A program made the translations under genes and the position numbers. Source: Bordetella parapertussis (GTDB lineage Bacteria; Pseudomonadota; Gammaproteobacteria; Burkholderiales; Burkholderiaceae_C). Taken from it: DNA of 47,167 nucleotides. The stretch lies in NCBI GenBank assembly GCA_945870575.1, contig CAMBSK010000021.1, forward strand, positions 1-47,167, in the 5' to 3' direction. Shown here one piece after another: positions 24,777 to 31,773 of this stretch; within the stretch, counting starts at the first letter, position 1, and the number at the start of each line of letters is the position of its first letter. A model generated the notes under the pieces. The model was not told where the DNA came from. It saw only the letters and a list, made by a program, of their open reading frames with translations, and did not search any database.

Positions 24777-25058
24777 TCACTCTACGACCTTGACACCTTT
24801 CCAAAACGCGACCCGGCCTTTGATTTCTTCGGCCTGCGGTTTCGGATCGGCGTAGTACCAGACGGCATCGTTGTTCAATTCGCCGTTCACCAAGAGCGAC
24901 AAATAGCTGGCTTGGCCTTTCCAAGCGCACAAGGTTTTGTGGTTACTTGGGGACACATAGTCTTTGTTCAAAGAGTCTGCGGGAAAGTAATGGTTGCCTT
25001 CCACCAAAACTGTGTCGTTGCTCTCGGCAACCACGGTGTCGTTCCAAATGGCTCTCAT
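24777..25058 (-). CDS. DUF427 protein (93 aa)
   Basis: The whole protein matches the DUF427 pattern: MRAIWNDTVVAESNDT, VEGNHYFPADSLN, CAWKGQASYLSLLVNG, and AVWYYADPKPQAEEIKGRVAFW. Biochemical function is not established for the family. The ATG at 25058 overlaps the egtD stop by 4 bp (ATGA), so it is translated from the same message as the ergothioneine genes. Whether it helps that pathway is only suggested by position. Confidence 0.85.
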   Translation of the reverse strand: MRAIWNDTVVAESNDTVLVEGNHYFPADSLNKDYVSPSNHKTLCAWKGQASYLSLLVNGELNNDAVWYYADPKPQAEEIKGRVAFWKGVKVVE

Positions 25059-26017
25059 GATGAGGTCTCCTGTGTGTGGGGAATGTCTAGCCAAATCAGG
25101 CCAAACAGGTGATGCGGGTCGGTCCACACCGCTGTGGTTTGCAAACCCGCTGATTGTGCCGCCTGTTGAACGCCTGCGATGGTGAACTTGTGCGAGTACT
25201 CGGTGTGCAAGGTTTCGCCTTCATGGAAAGCATAAGCGTGGCCGTTTAAATGCACGGTTTGCGCTTTCAAGCTGAGCAAATGCATTTCAATGCGTTGCAG
25301 TGGCGCGTTGTAAAAAGCGCTGTGCGCAAATTGGCTTATATCAAAGTCGCTGCCCAGTTGACGGTTGGCGCGCGTCAGCAAATTCAGATTGAACGCAGCC
25401 GTCACAGCTTGCGCGTCGTTGTAGGCCGCGTGCAAAACATCCGGCGACTTAATCAGGTCAACGCCCAGCAGCAATGCACCGCCTGCCAAATGTTGCGCGC
25501 AGTTTTGAAAAAATGTGTGCGCTTGCTGAGGAGAAAAATTGCCAATCGTTGAGCCCGGGAAAAACGCCACGCGCTTACCCGCACCCGGCAAAGCTGAGGG
25601 CAATTGCCAATCGCTGGTGTAGTCGCCCACCATCGGTTGTATATGCAATGAGGGAAACTCTTTTTTCAGTAAATCACTCGCAGTTTGCAAATGCGGGCCG
25701 GAAATATCCATGGGCACAAAACGCGCGGGTTGTGTGGCAGCGTTCAACAGCAGACGTATTTTTTGCAACGAGCCCGCGCCGAACTCGATGATGTCCGCGT
25801 GTTCGCCCATGTGCCGCGCCATGTCGGCTGCGTGCGTTTGCAAAATGGATAACTCGGTGCGCGTGGGGTAGTACTCGGGCAGTTCGCAAATGCGGTCAAA
25901 CAGTGCAGAGCCTACTTGGTCGTAAAAATATTTCGGTGAAATGCTTTTAGGCGTGTGCGACAAAGCCGCTTGCATGTCCTGCATGAAGTGCAGTCGTTCA
26001 GTATCGGGGACGGTCAT
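25055..26017 (-). CDS. egtD: L-histidine N-alpha-methyltransferase EgtD (320 aa)
   Basis: EgtD transfers three methyl groups from S-adenosylmethionine to histidine, giving hercynine, the first ergothioneine intermediate. Seen: SPKYFYDQVGSALFDRICELPEYYPTRTE near the N-terminus, the cofactor site IIEFGAGSLQKIRLLL, VPMDIS, the EgtD signature FFPGSTIGNFSP, and LLGVDLIKS. Length matches the family (about 320). It starts 11 bases after the egtB stop and overlaps the DUF427 gene by 4 bp. Cytosolic. The assignment is strong because of the motifs and the adjoining egtB. Confidence 0.93.
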   Translation of the reverse strand: MTVPDTERLHFMQDMQAALSHTPKSISPKYFYDQVGSALFDRICELPEYYPTRTELSILQTHAADMARHMGEHADIIEFGAGSLQKIRLLLNAATQPARFVPMDISGPHLQTASDLLKKEFPSLHIQPMVGDYTSDWQLPSALPGAGKRVAFFPGSTIGNFSPQQAHTFFQNCAQHLAGGALLLGVDLIKSPDVLHAAYNDAQAVTAAFNLNLLTRANRQLGSDFDISQFAHSAFYNAPLQRIEMHLLSLKAQTVHLNGHAYAFHEGETLHTEYSHKFTIAGVQQAAQSAGLQTTAVWTDPHHLFGLIWLDIPHTQETSS

Positions 26018-26028
26018 GTTCTAAGGTT

Positions 26029-27234
26029 TTATAAATCTTTGGCAAGGCGCACGCCGCTGAATTGCCAGCGCGCGTGTGCAGGGAAAAAATTGCGGTAGGT
26101 GTGGCGGCTGTGCTCAGGTGAGGTGGCCAGACTGCTGCCGCGCAACACTTGCTGGCCGACCATGAATTTGCCGTTGTACTCGCGCACCGCGCCGCTGGCC
26201 GGTACAAAACCGGGGTAGGGCTCGTAAGCAGAGCGCGTCCATTGCCAGACTTGCGTGTGCATGTCGTGTATGTCTGCGTGGTTGCTTGCCGCTTCCCACT
26301 CAAATTCGGTGGGCAAACGCGCACCCGCCCATTGCGCGAAGGCAGACGCTTCGTAAAAACTCAGATTGGCCACCGGCGCTTGCGGGTCGAGAGCGTGCAC
26401 GCCGTTCAAACCGAACACTTGCCATTGGTCAGACGGTGCTCTCGGGTCATGAGGGGCCAGCCAGTACAGCGGGCATTGCCAATCGTTTTGCAGCACTTGC
26501 GCGCGGCCTTCAGACAACCACAAGTCAGCGTTGGTATAGCCGCCGTCATTGATGAAGGCCAAATACTCGCCGCAGTTCACCAAACGGTTGGCGATCTGAA
26601 AGCCTTGCACAAACCGCTGGTGCGCCGGGCCTTCGTTGTCAAACGCAAAACCGGTTTCATCAACGCCGCGGCCTAAGGTGCGCAAGCCTTCGTTAAAGCT
26701 CAACCATTGCAAATCGGCGTGGCTGGCGCTGGCGTGTTTGAAGTGAGCGTCGTAAGTGGGCAGCAGCGGGTTGCAGGACAGCAAATGCAGGGCATCGGTG
26801 AGCAGCAATTCTTGGTGTTGTTGTTCATGGTTCAGGCCGAGTTCAATCAAGGCCAATGCCTCACCAGACAATTTGCTTTCATTCAAAAGCAATTGCTGCA
26901 TGGCCGCATTCACGTGTTCGCGAAACGCCAACACTTGCGAGAGAGCCGGGCGAGTCAACAAGCCGCGATGCGGGCGCGGATGGCGCGGCCCCAGTGCTTC
27001 GTAATAGGAATTGAACAGGTAAGCGAAGGCCTCGTCAAACACCTGGTAGCCTGGCTGGTGGGGCAGCAGCACCACGTTTTCAAAAAACCAACTGGTGTGC
27101 GCCAAATGCCATTTGCTCGGGCTGGTGTCTGGCATGGATTGCACACACTGGTCCTCGGCGCTGAGCGGCGCGGCGAGCTTTAAGGTGTGTTGACGGACAG
27201 CGGCGTAGCGGACAGATAAAGAATTCAAAGACAT
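26029..27234 (-). CDS. egtB: ergothioneine biosynthesis sulfoxide synthase EgtB (401 aa)
   Basis: EgtB is a non-heme iron enzyme that joins hercynine with a thiol and oxygen. The N-terminal DinB-like half has KWHLAHTSWFFE (candidate His43/His46) and the iron motif HEQQH (about 136-140). The C-terminal FGE-like half has GAVREYNGKFMVGQQVLRGSS and YRNFFPAHARWQFSGVRLA. Length is typical of proteobacterial type 2-like EgtB, which use cysteine or gamma-glutamylcysteine depending on the subtype; I cannot decide that. The related selenoneine enzyme SenA is less likely since no senB or selD-like gene is adjacent. It is second in a Grx-like/egtB/egtD/DUF427 operon. Confidence 0.9.
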   Translation of the reverse strand: MSLNSLSVRYAAVRQHTLKLAAPLSAEDQCVQSMPDTSPSKWHLAHTSWFFENVVLLPHQPGYQVFDEAFAYLFNSYYEALGPRHPRPHRGLLTRPALSQVLAFREHVNAAMQQLLLNESKLSGEALALIELGLNHEQQHQELLLTDALHLLSCNPLLPTYDAHFKHASASHADLQWLSFNEGLRTLGRGVDETGFAFDNEGPAHQRFVQGFQIANRLVNCGEYLAFINDGGYTNADLWLSEGRAQVLQNDWQCPLYWLAPHDPRAPSDQWQVFGLNGVHALDPQAPVANLSFYEASAFAQWAGARLPTEFEWEAASNHADIHDMHTQVWQWTRSAYEPYPGFVPASGAVREYNGKFMVGQQVLRGSSLATSPEHSRHTYRNFFPAHARWQFSGVRLAKDL

Positions 27235-27251
27235 TCATCCCATCTTAAGCG

Positions 27252-27614
27252 TCAAGCAGTTTTCTTCAATTCACCCGAGGCGATCAGGGCTTTCACGTCT
27301 TTGGAGCCGCCCACCAACACTTGATTGACAAACACCATGGGAAACGTGGGCCAGCCGGTCCACATCTTCAAGGCATTGCGACGACGCCATTGACTGAGGT
27401 AGCTGCCGTATTCCAAGTAATGCACCGCAAAGCCTGCATCGGTCAGCGCTTGGCGCGCTTGTTTGACCATGGGGTTTTGCGCCATGCCGACAACAACCAC
27501 CGCGTGTTGCTGCACCGCTTGTTGCACTTCAGTGACGATGTCTTGCTGGTGCTGGGCAATGGTGTTACGGATGGCGGGGTGTATGTGGTCGGTGGCGAGG
27601 ATGGGGCGGTTCAT
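27252..27614 (-). CDS. glutaredoxin-fold protein without any cysteine (120 aa)
   Basis: The fold matches monothiol glutaredoxins: a beta strand HAVVVVGM, then the helix AQNPMVKQARQAL, HYLEYGSYLSQWRRRNALKMWTGW, the glutathione-binding TFPMVFVNQVLVGGSKDV and a final helix. The active-site cysteine that should lie near residues 49-50 is replaced (PMV), and the protein contains no cysteine at all, so it cannot act as a thiol redox enzyme. Glutathione or thiol binding without catalysis is possible. It ends 17 bases before egtB, so it probably heads the ergothioneine operon. No ribosome site is seen; the leader is C-rich. Confidence 0.75.
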   Translation of the reverse strand: MNRPILATDHIHPAIRNTIAQHQQDIVTEVQQAVQQHAVVVVGMAQNPMVKQARQALTDAGFAVHYLEYGSYLSQWRRRNALKMWTGWPTFPMVFVNQVLVGGSKDVKALIASGELKKTA

Positions 27615-27641
27615 GGGGGGGTGGGGAAAGTGGGAGAGGGG
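27615..27641 (+). other. G-quadruplex-forming tract at the start of the glutaredoxin-like gene
   Basis: On the plus strand four G runs occur within 27 bases: 7 G (27615-27621), 4 G (27623-27626), 3 G (27632-27634) and 4 G (27638-27641), with loops of 1, 5 and 3 bases. This meets the G3+N1-7 rule. The plus strand is the template for the minus-strand gene, whose start codon touches the first G run, so the mRNA leader is C-rich and has no Shine-Dalgarno site. Confidence 0.6.
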
Positions 27642-27727
27642 AGAGTCTACGCGTTGGATGTGATTGTTTTTATTTTGTCTGTTTATTAAGATTTCTCTCT
27701 ATAAAGAAACCAAGCAGCGGAACTGAA

Positions 27728-27892
27728 ATGACAAAAGCATTTGACAGTATCAAACAAGGCTTGAAAGAGGCCATTGCGCATAAGAAATCTAATGTAGCCA
27801 AACCGACGGGGGTAAAACTCTACAAACCACAACCCAAAACGGCTAATGAACTTATTGTTGAATGGCGCTCAAGACCGCCTCGGTCGCGCTGA
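27728..27892 (+). pseudogene. truncated HTH antitoxin stub (54 codons)
   Basis: The reading frame gives MTKAFDSIKQGLKEAIAHKK and then a lysine-rich stretch to VKLYKPQP. This looks like the N-terminus of COG2944/HigA-type antitoxins, which go on to a helix-turn-helix; here the likeness stops near codon 40, and the last 14 codons lie over the end of the convergent HEPN gene. It is best read as an antitoxin cut off when the neighbouring module arrived or a deletion occurred. GCGGAA lies just upstream of the ATG. It could still be a short expressed peptide. The family link is from memory. Confidence 0.5.
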
Positions 27893-28259
27893 TCAAATCA
27901 GCGACTAAGCGCTCATCCACATCAAGCAAGCCTTCGTATTCGCCTAAATTGCGGGTGTTGTGGCATTTGTCCAGCACACGCCACACTTCCGCGCCCAAAC
28001 CCAATGTATGCGGTAATACCTGAAACACGATATAGCGATTAGCGGCCCGATAGCTCTTACGTCGTAATGCGGCCAGGCAAAGCGCATGCGCGGCGTTGTA
28101 GGCCAAATCGAATCGGCTTTCCAAGGCCAGAGAAGTGTTTTGTGCATCTTTCAACCTGGCTTCACCGGTGCGCAACAGTCCGGCTAATTCATTCGCATCA
28201 GTCGCTTCTGCCTTAAGTGGTTTGCCCGGGCCGCAGAGATTTTCAAGTGACGTTGGCAT
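27852..28259 (-). CDS. HEPN-domain toxin-like protein of an MNT/HEPN pair (135 aa)
   Basis: All-helical small protein with a HEPN layout: SRFDLAYNAAHALCLAALRRK, then YIVFQVLPHTLGL, and the motif KCHNTRNLGEYEG. Canonical HEPN RNases have RxxxxH; here Arg103-Asn104 is kept and Tyr108 takes the histidine place, as in several HEPN subfamilies paired with nucleotidyltransferases. Start at 28259: AGGAGG lies seven bases upstream, and the gene overlaps the nucleotidyltransferase gene by 17 bp. Known: in HepT/MntA-type modules HEPN is the toxin and MNT modifies it. Inferred for this pair. Confidence 0.75.
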   Translation of the reverse strand: MPTSLENLCGPGKPLKAEATDANELAGLLRTGEARLKDAQNTSLALESRFDLAYNAAHALCLAALRRKSYRAANRYIVFQVLPHTLGLGAEVWRVLDKCHNTRNLGEYEGLLDVDERLVADLISATEAVLSAIQQ

Positions 28260-28866
28260 GGTCTTCCTCCTCACTGCCTATCAGCCAAATTTTGGGTTGC
28301 TCCCAAACGCGAATAACGAACACGCTGTCGTTTTGCAAGCGCTTGTCCCAATCGGCTTGGGTGTAAAGCGTCGGGTTCACTTTGCGACCCAGCGACAGCG
28401 TAGCGCTTTCCAATGCGCCGAACAACTCGCCATAAGCCAAGGTATCGCTGATCACCATCAGGTCCACATCGCTGTGTGCCGTGTCTTGCTGGCGCGCAAC
28501 CGAGCCGTAAATAAACGCTTGCTTGATCTGTTCGCTCAATGGCATCAAGGCTTTGAACAACACATCGGCCAAGCCCATGCTTTTGAGCACCAGCGAACGC
28601 AACTCGGCAAACACCGGCGCGTTGGCGTTGGCTTGGTAATGTTTTTGATTGCCTTGCTTGGTCACGTTCAGCAAGCCTGCCGCAGACAGGTCTGCCAACT
28701 CGCGCTGCACCGCGCCCGTGCCCGATTGCGCCAGCGCAATCACCTCGTTGGCGTAAAAGCTGCGGTCCGGCGCGCCGAATAAGACGGACAGCACCCGCTG
28801 GCGAACCTTGGGGAACAAGGCGTCGGCCAGGGAGACGGATTCAGTGGAGTTGGTTGTAATACCCAT
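28243..28866 (-). CDS. winged-HTH fused to minimal nucleotidyltransferase (207 aa)
   Basis: Residues about 17-85 form a winged helix DNA-binding domain (VRQRVLSVLFGAPDRSFYANEV, GTGAVQRELADLSAAGLL, KHYQAN wing). Residues about 112-190 carry the nucleotidyltransferase motif GSVARQQDTAHSDVDLMV with Gly121-Ser122, Asp133 and Asp135. It would be the antitoxin/modifier of the HEPN protein encoded downstream with a 17-bp overlap, and its own DNA-binding part could repress the promoter. The repeats at 28861-28885 overlap its start codon. No Shine-Dalgarno site is seen, so a nearly leaderless message is possible. Confidence 0.8.
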   Translation of the reverse strand: MGITTNSTESVSLADALFPKVRQRVLSVLFGAPDRSFYANEVIALAQSGTGAVQRELADLSAAGLLNVTKQGNQKHYQANANAPVFAELRSLVLKSMGLADVLFKALMPLSEQIKQAFIYGSVARQQDTAHSDVDLMVISDTLAYGELFGALESATLSLGRKVNPTLYTQADWDKRLQNDSVFVIRVWEQPKIWLIGSEEEDHANVT

Positions 28867-28885
28867 AATGGGTTGGATAATACCC
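28861..28885 (-). promoter_or_regulatory. repeats at the MNT/HEPN promoter, probable auto-operator
   Basis: ACCCATAATGGGT (28861-28873) is a palindrome covering the start codon. Read on the minus strand the octamer GGGTATTA occurs twice, once upstream and once across the start codon. TATTAT in the upstream copy could be a -10 box, which would put the transcript start almost at the ATG. The natural candidate to bind is the winged-HTH domain encoded just downstream. Inference. Confidence 0.45.
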
Positions 28886-28913
28886 TAATTGAGTTTTATC
28901 TTGAAGCTGTAAT

Positions 28914-29387
28914 TTACGCAACAGCAGCTATACGTGGCTGCTTGACCACAGACAAGGTTCTTTTGCCATTGACTTCTCTCACCACGTATTTGGAATACAT
29001 CAACTTATGAACGGTTTGCGTTCGCGCGATGGCATCGACCAGTTTGGTGTTGCCTTCCAGCTTGGCTAACACCGACATGCGCAGCCATTGGTCGCACGCA
29101 GCGGGCACGCTGTCCTTGCGCTCCCACAGGCTGACGGCGTTCTCGCTGAAACCCAGCATGGTGCCCAGGGCCTCTTGCGACAAGCCCAACTGCGTGCGCA
29201 AAAAACGAAATTCTTTGCCCGAGAGGCGACCGGGCTTGTCGATCAAGGTATTGGCAATCAATTGATGTAGGCCATCTACGTCGTTCACCGCAACGGCGGT
29301 GCCATGGCGCGTGGGTTTGAGCGTGTACCCGTTGGCCAGCCATACATTGGCTAAACCGCATGCTGTGTAATGAAAATATTTGCTCAT
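28914..29387 (-). CDS. XRE-type helix-turn-helix protein, MqsA/orphan antitoxin-like (157 aa)
   Basis: The N-terminus (YTACGLANVWLANGYTLKP) is the start seen in a family of HTH regulators often listed near toxin-antitoxin genes. The central HTH is clear: LSGKEFRFLRTQLGLSQEALG then FSENAVSLWERKDSVPAACDQW. It ends in a short basic tail. AGGT lies eight bases before the ATG. It starts 32 bases after the AT-rich HEPN-like gene on the same strand, so the two could be one transcript, though base composition differs. No toxin of the MqsR type is present. Confidence 0.7.
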   Translation of the reverse strand: MSKYFHYTACGLANVWLANGYTLKPTRHGTAVAVNDVDGLHQLIANTLIDKPGRLSGKEFRFLRTQLGLSQEALGTMLGFSENAVSLWERKDSVPAACDQWLRMSVLAKLEGNTKLVDAIARTQTVHKLMYSKYVVREVNGKRTLSVVKQPRIAAVA

Positions 29388-29419
29388 GTTCGTTACCTCA
29401 CTCTCGCAATCACTGGGAC

Positions 29420-30637
29420 TTATTGGCCCTGATTGAAATTAAAATAACCGTTTGCTAAAGGGTCTTCTGGCTGCTGTTGAAGGTATCCATTTTTCCAGAT
29501 ATCAGGAAAACCGTGTTCATTTTTTGTATCAGACCAGGCTCGAATGAAATAGAACTTCTCGGGTGACTCGAAACCATCTACGAGTTCTTCTATTTCGTAA
29601 TTAATTTTCAAGCTTATAGTGTGTATTACTTCAGACTTTGTTGTCGCGCGCTTATATAAGTGTTCGCCAAGGTAAATTTGAGGGTTGAGCCGTTTTCCTT
29701 CTGAAGGTTCTCGTGCAATACCTATGTGCCTCTGTTTCTTAGAGATTATTGATATCGCTCGGTCTAAACAATACTTTGAGTCAGCTTCACAAGCTTCATT
29801 TTGTGTAAAAAACGAATTTATTTTAACCGCCCAAGACTCGCCTTTTCTCGTCCTAAATACAGCAGGAGTTAGTCGTTGGAGGTTATTCAATTCAGCTGTA
29901 TTGATGCCATATTCAAGTGCATCAATGCGCCAGTCTTCAAAATTAATTTGAACGTATTTGGTTGGATCTGATACATTATTGTCTACCCACTGTTTGTTAC
30001 GCATCCATCGATGTGTCTTTAAACCTCCTCTGGCTAGAAATTTCATACCTAGCGGTTCATCTAAATTCTTATCAATTTCCCTCCATCCATGCAGAGAGTA
30101 GTTAGATTCAAATTCAATGAAAATAGATTTTCTAATTTCAATGAGTGCATTTATATATTCTCTTTGCGAAATAAATTCCTCTGCTGCTTTTAGGTGATTT
30201 TTTGCTTCTCCATCTTGTAGTAAATCAGTTAGAAATATTTCTCTAAAACGTTTCCCTAAAACTTTCAAAACCAAATCTTCAATAACGTATTCAGCACATC
30301 TATAGTATGTTGCAACAGTAATAGGCTCAGCTAATTGACCGTGGTGTTTGACAATTACGCGCTGCTTGTTGAGAGCCCTTATAGTCGTAGACTTAGGTAC
30401 TGAGTATCCAGATTTATTTAATAAAGATAGTAGTTCATCAAAGGTCTTTTTATTTAAATCGAATGTTTCATCCAAATTTTTCTCTAAAAGCAAAGCATAG
30501 AAAACTATTTCAAGACAATCCTGAATAATTATGAGACCTGCTGAAGCAAGGTGCCTATCTTCTGATAAGCATAAAGGTCCTGCTTGCTCAAATAGACTGC
30601 GAGCTATTAACATTGATTCAATAGTTGATTGTTTCAT
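29420..30637 (-). CDS. AT-rich 405-aa protein with HEPN-like N-terminal domain, unknown function
   Basis: I do not recognise the full-length family. Residues about 5-135 look like a HEPN domain: helices RHLASAGLIIIQDCLEIVFY and KKTFDELLSLLNKSGY, then LNKQRVIVKHHG with Arg93-x4-His98 (RxxxxH), then YYRCAEYVIEDLVLKVLGK. The remainder (140-405) has no motif I know. The gene is much richer in A+T than all neighbours and uses codons unlike them, which suggests recent transfer. It is followed by the XRE gene and preceded by a YhcG-like gene on the same strand. A defence or toxin role is inferred from the HEPN motif and the surroundings. Confidence 0.6.
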   Translation of the reverse strand: MKQSTIESMLIARSLFEQAGPLCLSEDRHLASAGLIIIQDCLEIVFYALLLEKNLDETFDLNKKTFDELLSLLNKSGYSVPKSTTIRALNKQRVIVKHHGQLAEPITVATYYRCAEYVIEDLVLKVLGKRFREIFLTDLLQDGEAKNHLKAAEEFISQREYINALIEIRKSIFIEFESNYSLHGWREIDKNLDEPLGMKFLARGGLKTHRWMRNKQWVDNNVSDPTKYVQINFEDWRIDALEYGINTAELNNLQRLTPAVFRTRKGESWAVKINSFFTQNEACEADSKYCLDRAISIISKKQRHIGIAREPSEGKRLNPQIYLGEHLYKRATTKSEVIHTISLKINYEIEELVDGFESPEKFYFIRAWSDTKNEHGFPDIWKNGYLQQQPEDPLANGYFNFNQGQ

Positions 30638-30739
30638 TTTTGTAAAAATATCTGTTCAGTGTTTTAAGTAAGAGGGGGCTTGTTCGATGATTTTTAAATT
30701 CAACTTAAAATCTGTCTTTGTTGCAATGGCATGAGAGTT

Positions 30740-31501
30740 TTATGCCTTTGGATGCTTTTCTAACAACGATCGGTTTCGCGCCAATTCGTCCTTCAACTCC
30801 ACCTCGCTAGGCATTACCGCCAGATATTTGCAGTCAATCTTTTGCGCGTTATCCATTCGCGAATACGTTGCAAATACTGCTTCATGTGATGAATACAGAG
30901 ACAGTCCCAGCGTCGGGTTTTCGACTTCTTGGCTTTGATATTCGTCGAAGGCGCGTACATATTCATCCATTCGGCACGAGTCCCGGCTTCCTGGTTGATC
31001 TACCTTCAAGTCCACCAGCACAAAGCACTTGAGCATGTAGTTGTAGAACACCAGGTCTATAAAGCAGTTTTCGTTATTCACTCGCAAATGCTTTTGCTGG
31101 GCCACAAATGCAAAGCCTTTCCCGAGCCCCAGTAAAAAGAATTTCAACATAGCCAGAAGGCCTTTTTTCATGTCTTTTTCATACAGGGCTAGCATGGCAG
31201 GCGCGCCTAAAAATTCCACAACATACGGATTGCGAAAAAATGCTTGCGAGTCTGGTCGCCCACTTTTGAGTCTTTGGGCTAGGCCTGGCATTAACGGTTT
31301 TTCGTGATCATCATGCTGCTCCCCCTCTTGCTCTGCTTCTTCAATTAACTCCGCAATCAGCTCATTGGTTTGCAACATGGAGGTGTTGATGGCATGTCGC
31401 ACCTCACCCCTGGCGGCGAGCATCAAGGCGCGGATAGACTGAAGCAAGTCTGCGTCAGTCTGGTAGGTCAGAGACTCAAACTGGAAGTGAGGGGTAGTCA
31501 T
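30740..31501 (-). CDS. YhcG/DUF1016-family PDDEXK nuclease with internal deletion (253 aa)
   Basis: The C-terminal half matches the YhcG nuclease domain: NPYVVEFLGAP, LKFFLLGLGKGFAFVAQQ, then the catalytic pattern ENCFIDLVFYNYMLKCFVLVDLKV (Asp149, Asp164 and Lys166; many relatives have Glu at 164). The first 50 residues match the start of the DUF1016 N-terminal domain (LQSIRALMLAARGEVRHAIN). Most of that domain (about 90 residues in E. coli YhcG, 375 aa overall) is missing and replaced by an acidic linker EEAEQEGEQHDDHE. The frame is intact. Function as nuclease is likely but unproven. Confidence 0.72.
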   Translation of the reverse strand: MTTPHFQFESLTYQTDADLLQSIRALMLAARGEVRHAINTSMLQTNELIAELIEEAEQEGEQHDDHEKPLMPGLAQRLKSGRPDSQAFFRNPYVVEFLGAPAMLALYEKDMKKGLLAMLKFFLLGLGKGFAFVAQQKHLRVNNENCFIDLVFYNYMLKCFVLVDLKVDQPGSRDSCRMDEYVRAFDEYQSQEVENPTLGLSLYSSHEAVFATYSRMDNAQKIDCKYLAVMPSEVELKDELARNRSLLEKHPKA

Positions 31502-31661
31502 GTCAGCGCTGAAAAATGAGCTTTATGGTATCAATGAAATGGCATTAAAGACCTGTCAAATAATTAATAATTACTGCTATAAGTGTCTATTCACCCTGCT
31601 TTTATATTACTGAATTATCGGAGATATGACGCTAAATTTCGCGGAAATACTCGGAGTTAAT

Positions 31662-31757
31662 ATGACAACAAGCATGAATCTCAAGGGGCAAGTCACTGTC
31701 CCCAAACACATTCGCGATTCGCGTACCCAGGTTTTGATGGCTTTATTGCGAGGTTAA
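31662..31757 (+). pseudogene. AbrB/MazE-type antitoxin remnant (31 codons)
   Basis: The frame reads MTTSMNLKGQVTVPKHIRDS, the classic start of a SpoVT/AbrB swapped-hairpin antitoxin, and then turns into unrelated sequence and stops. GGAG lies five bases upstream, so it may still be translated; an in-frame ATG at 31626, also with GGAG upstream, would add 12 codons. No partner VapC or PemK toxin remains. Best read as the decayed left-over of a toxin-antitoxin pair. Confidence 0.65.
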
Positions 31758-31773
31758 GCCAATTGGTGAACGA

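Noticed and set aside
26029..27234. Calling the EgtB-like gene SenA (selenoneine synthesis)
   Set aside because: No senB- or selD-like gene is adjacent, and egtD and the operon context favour ergothioneine.
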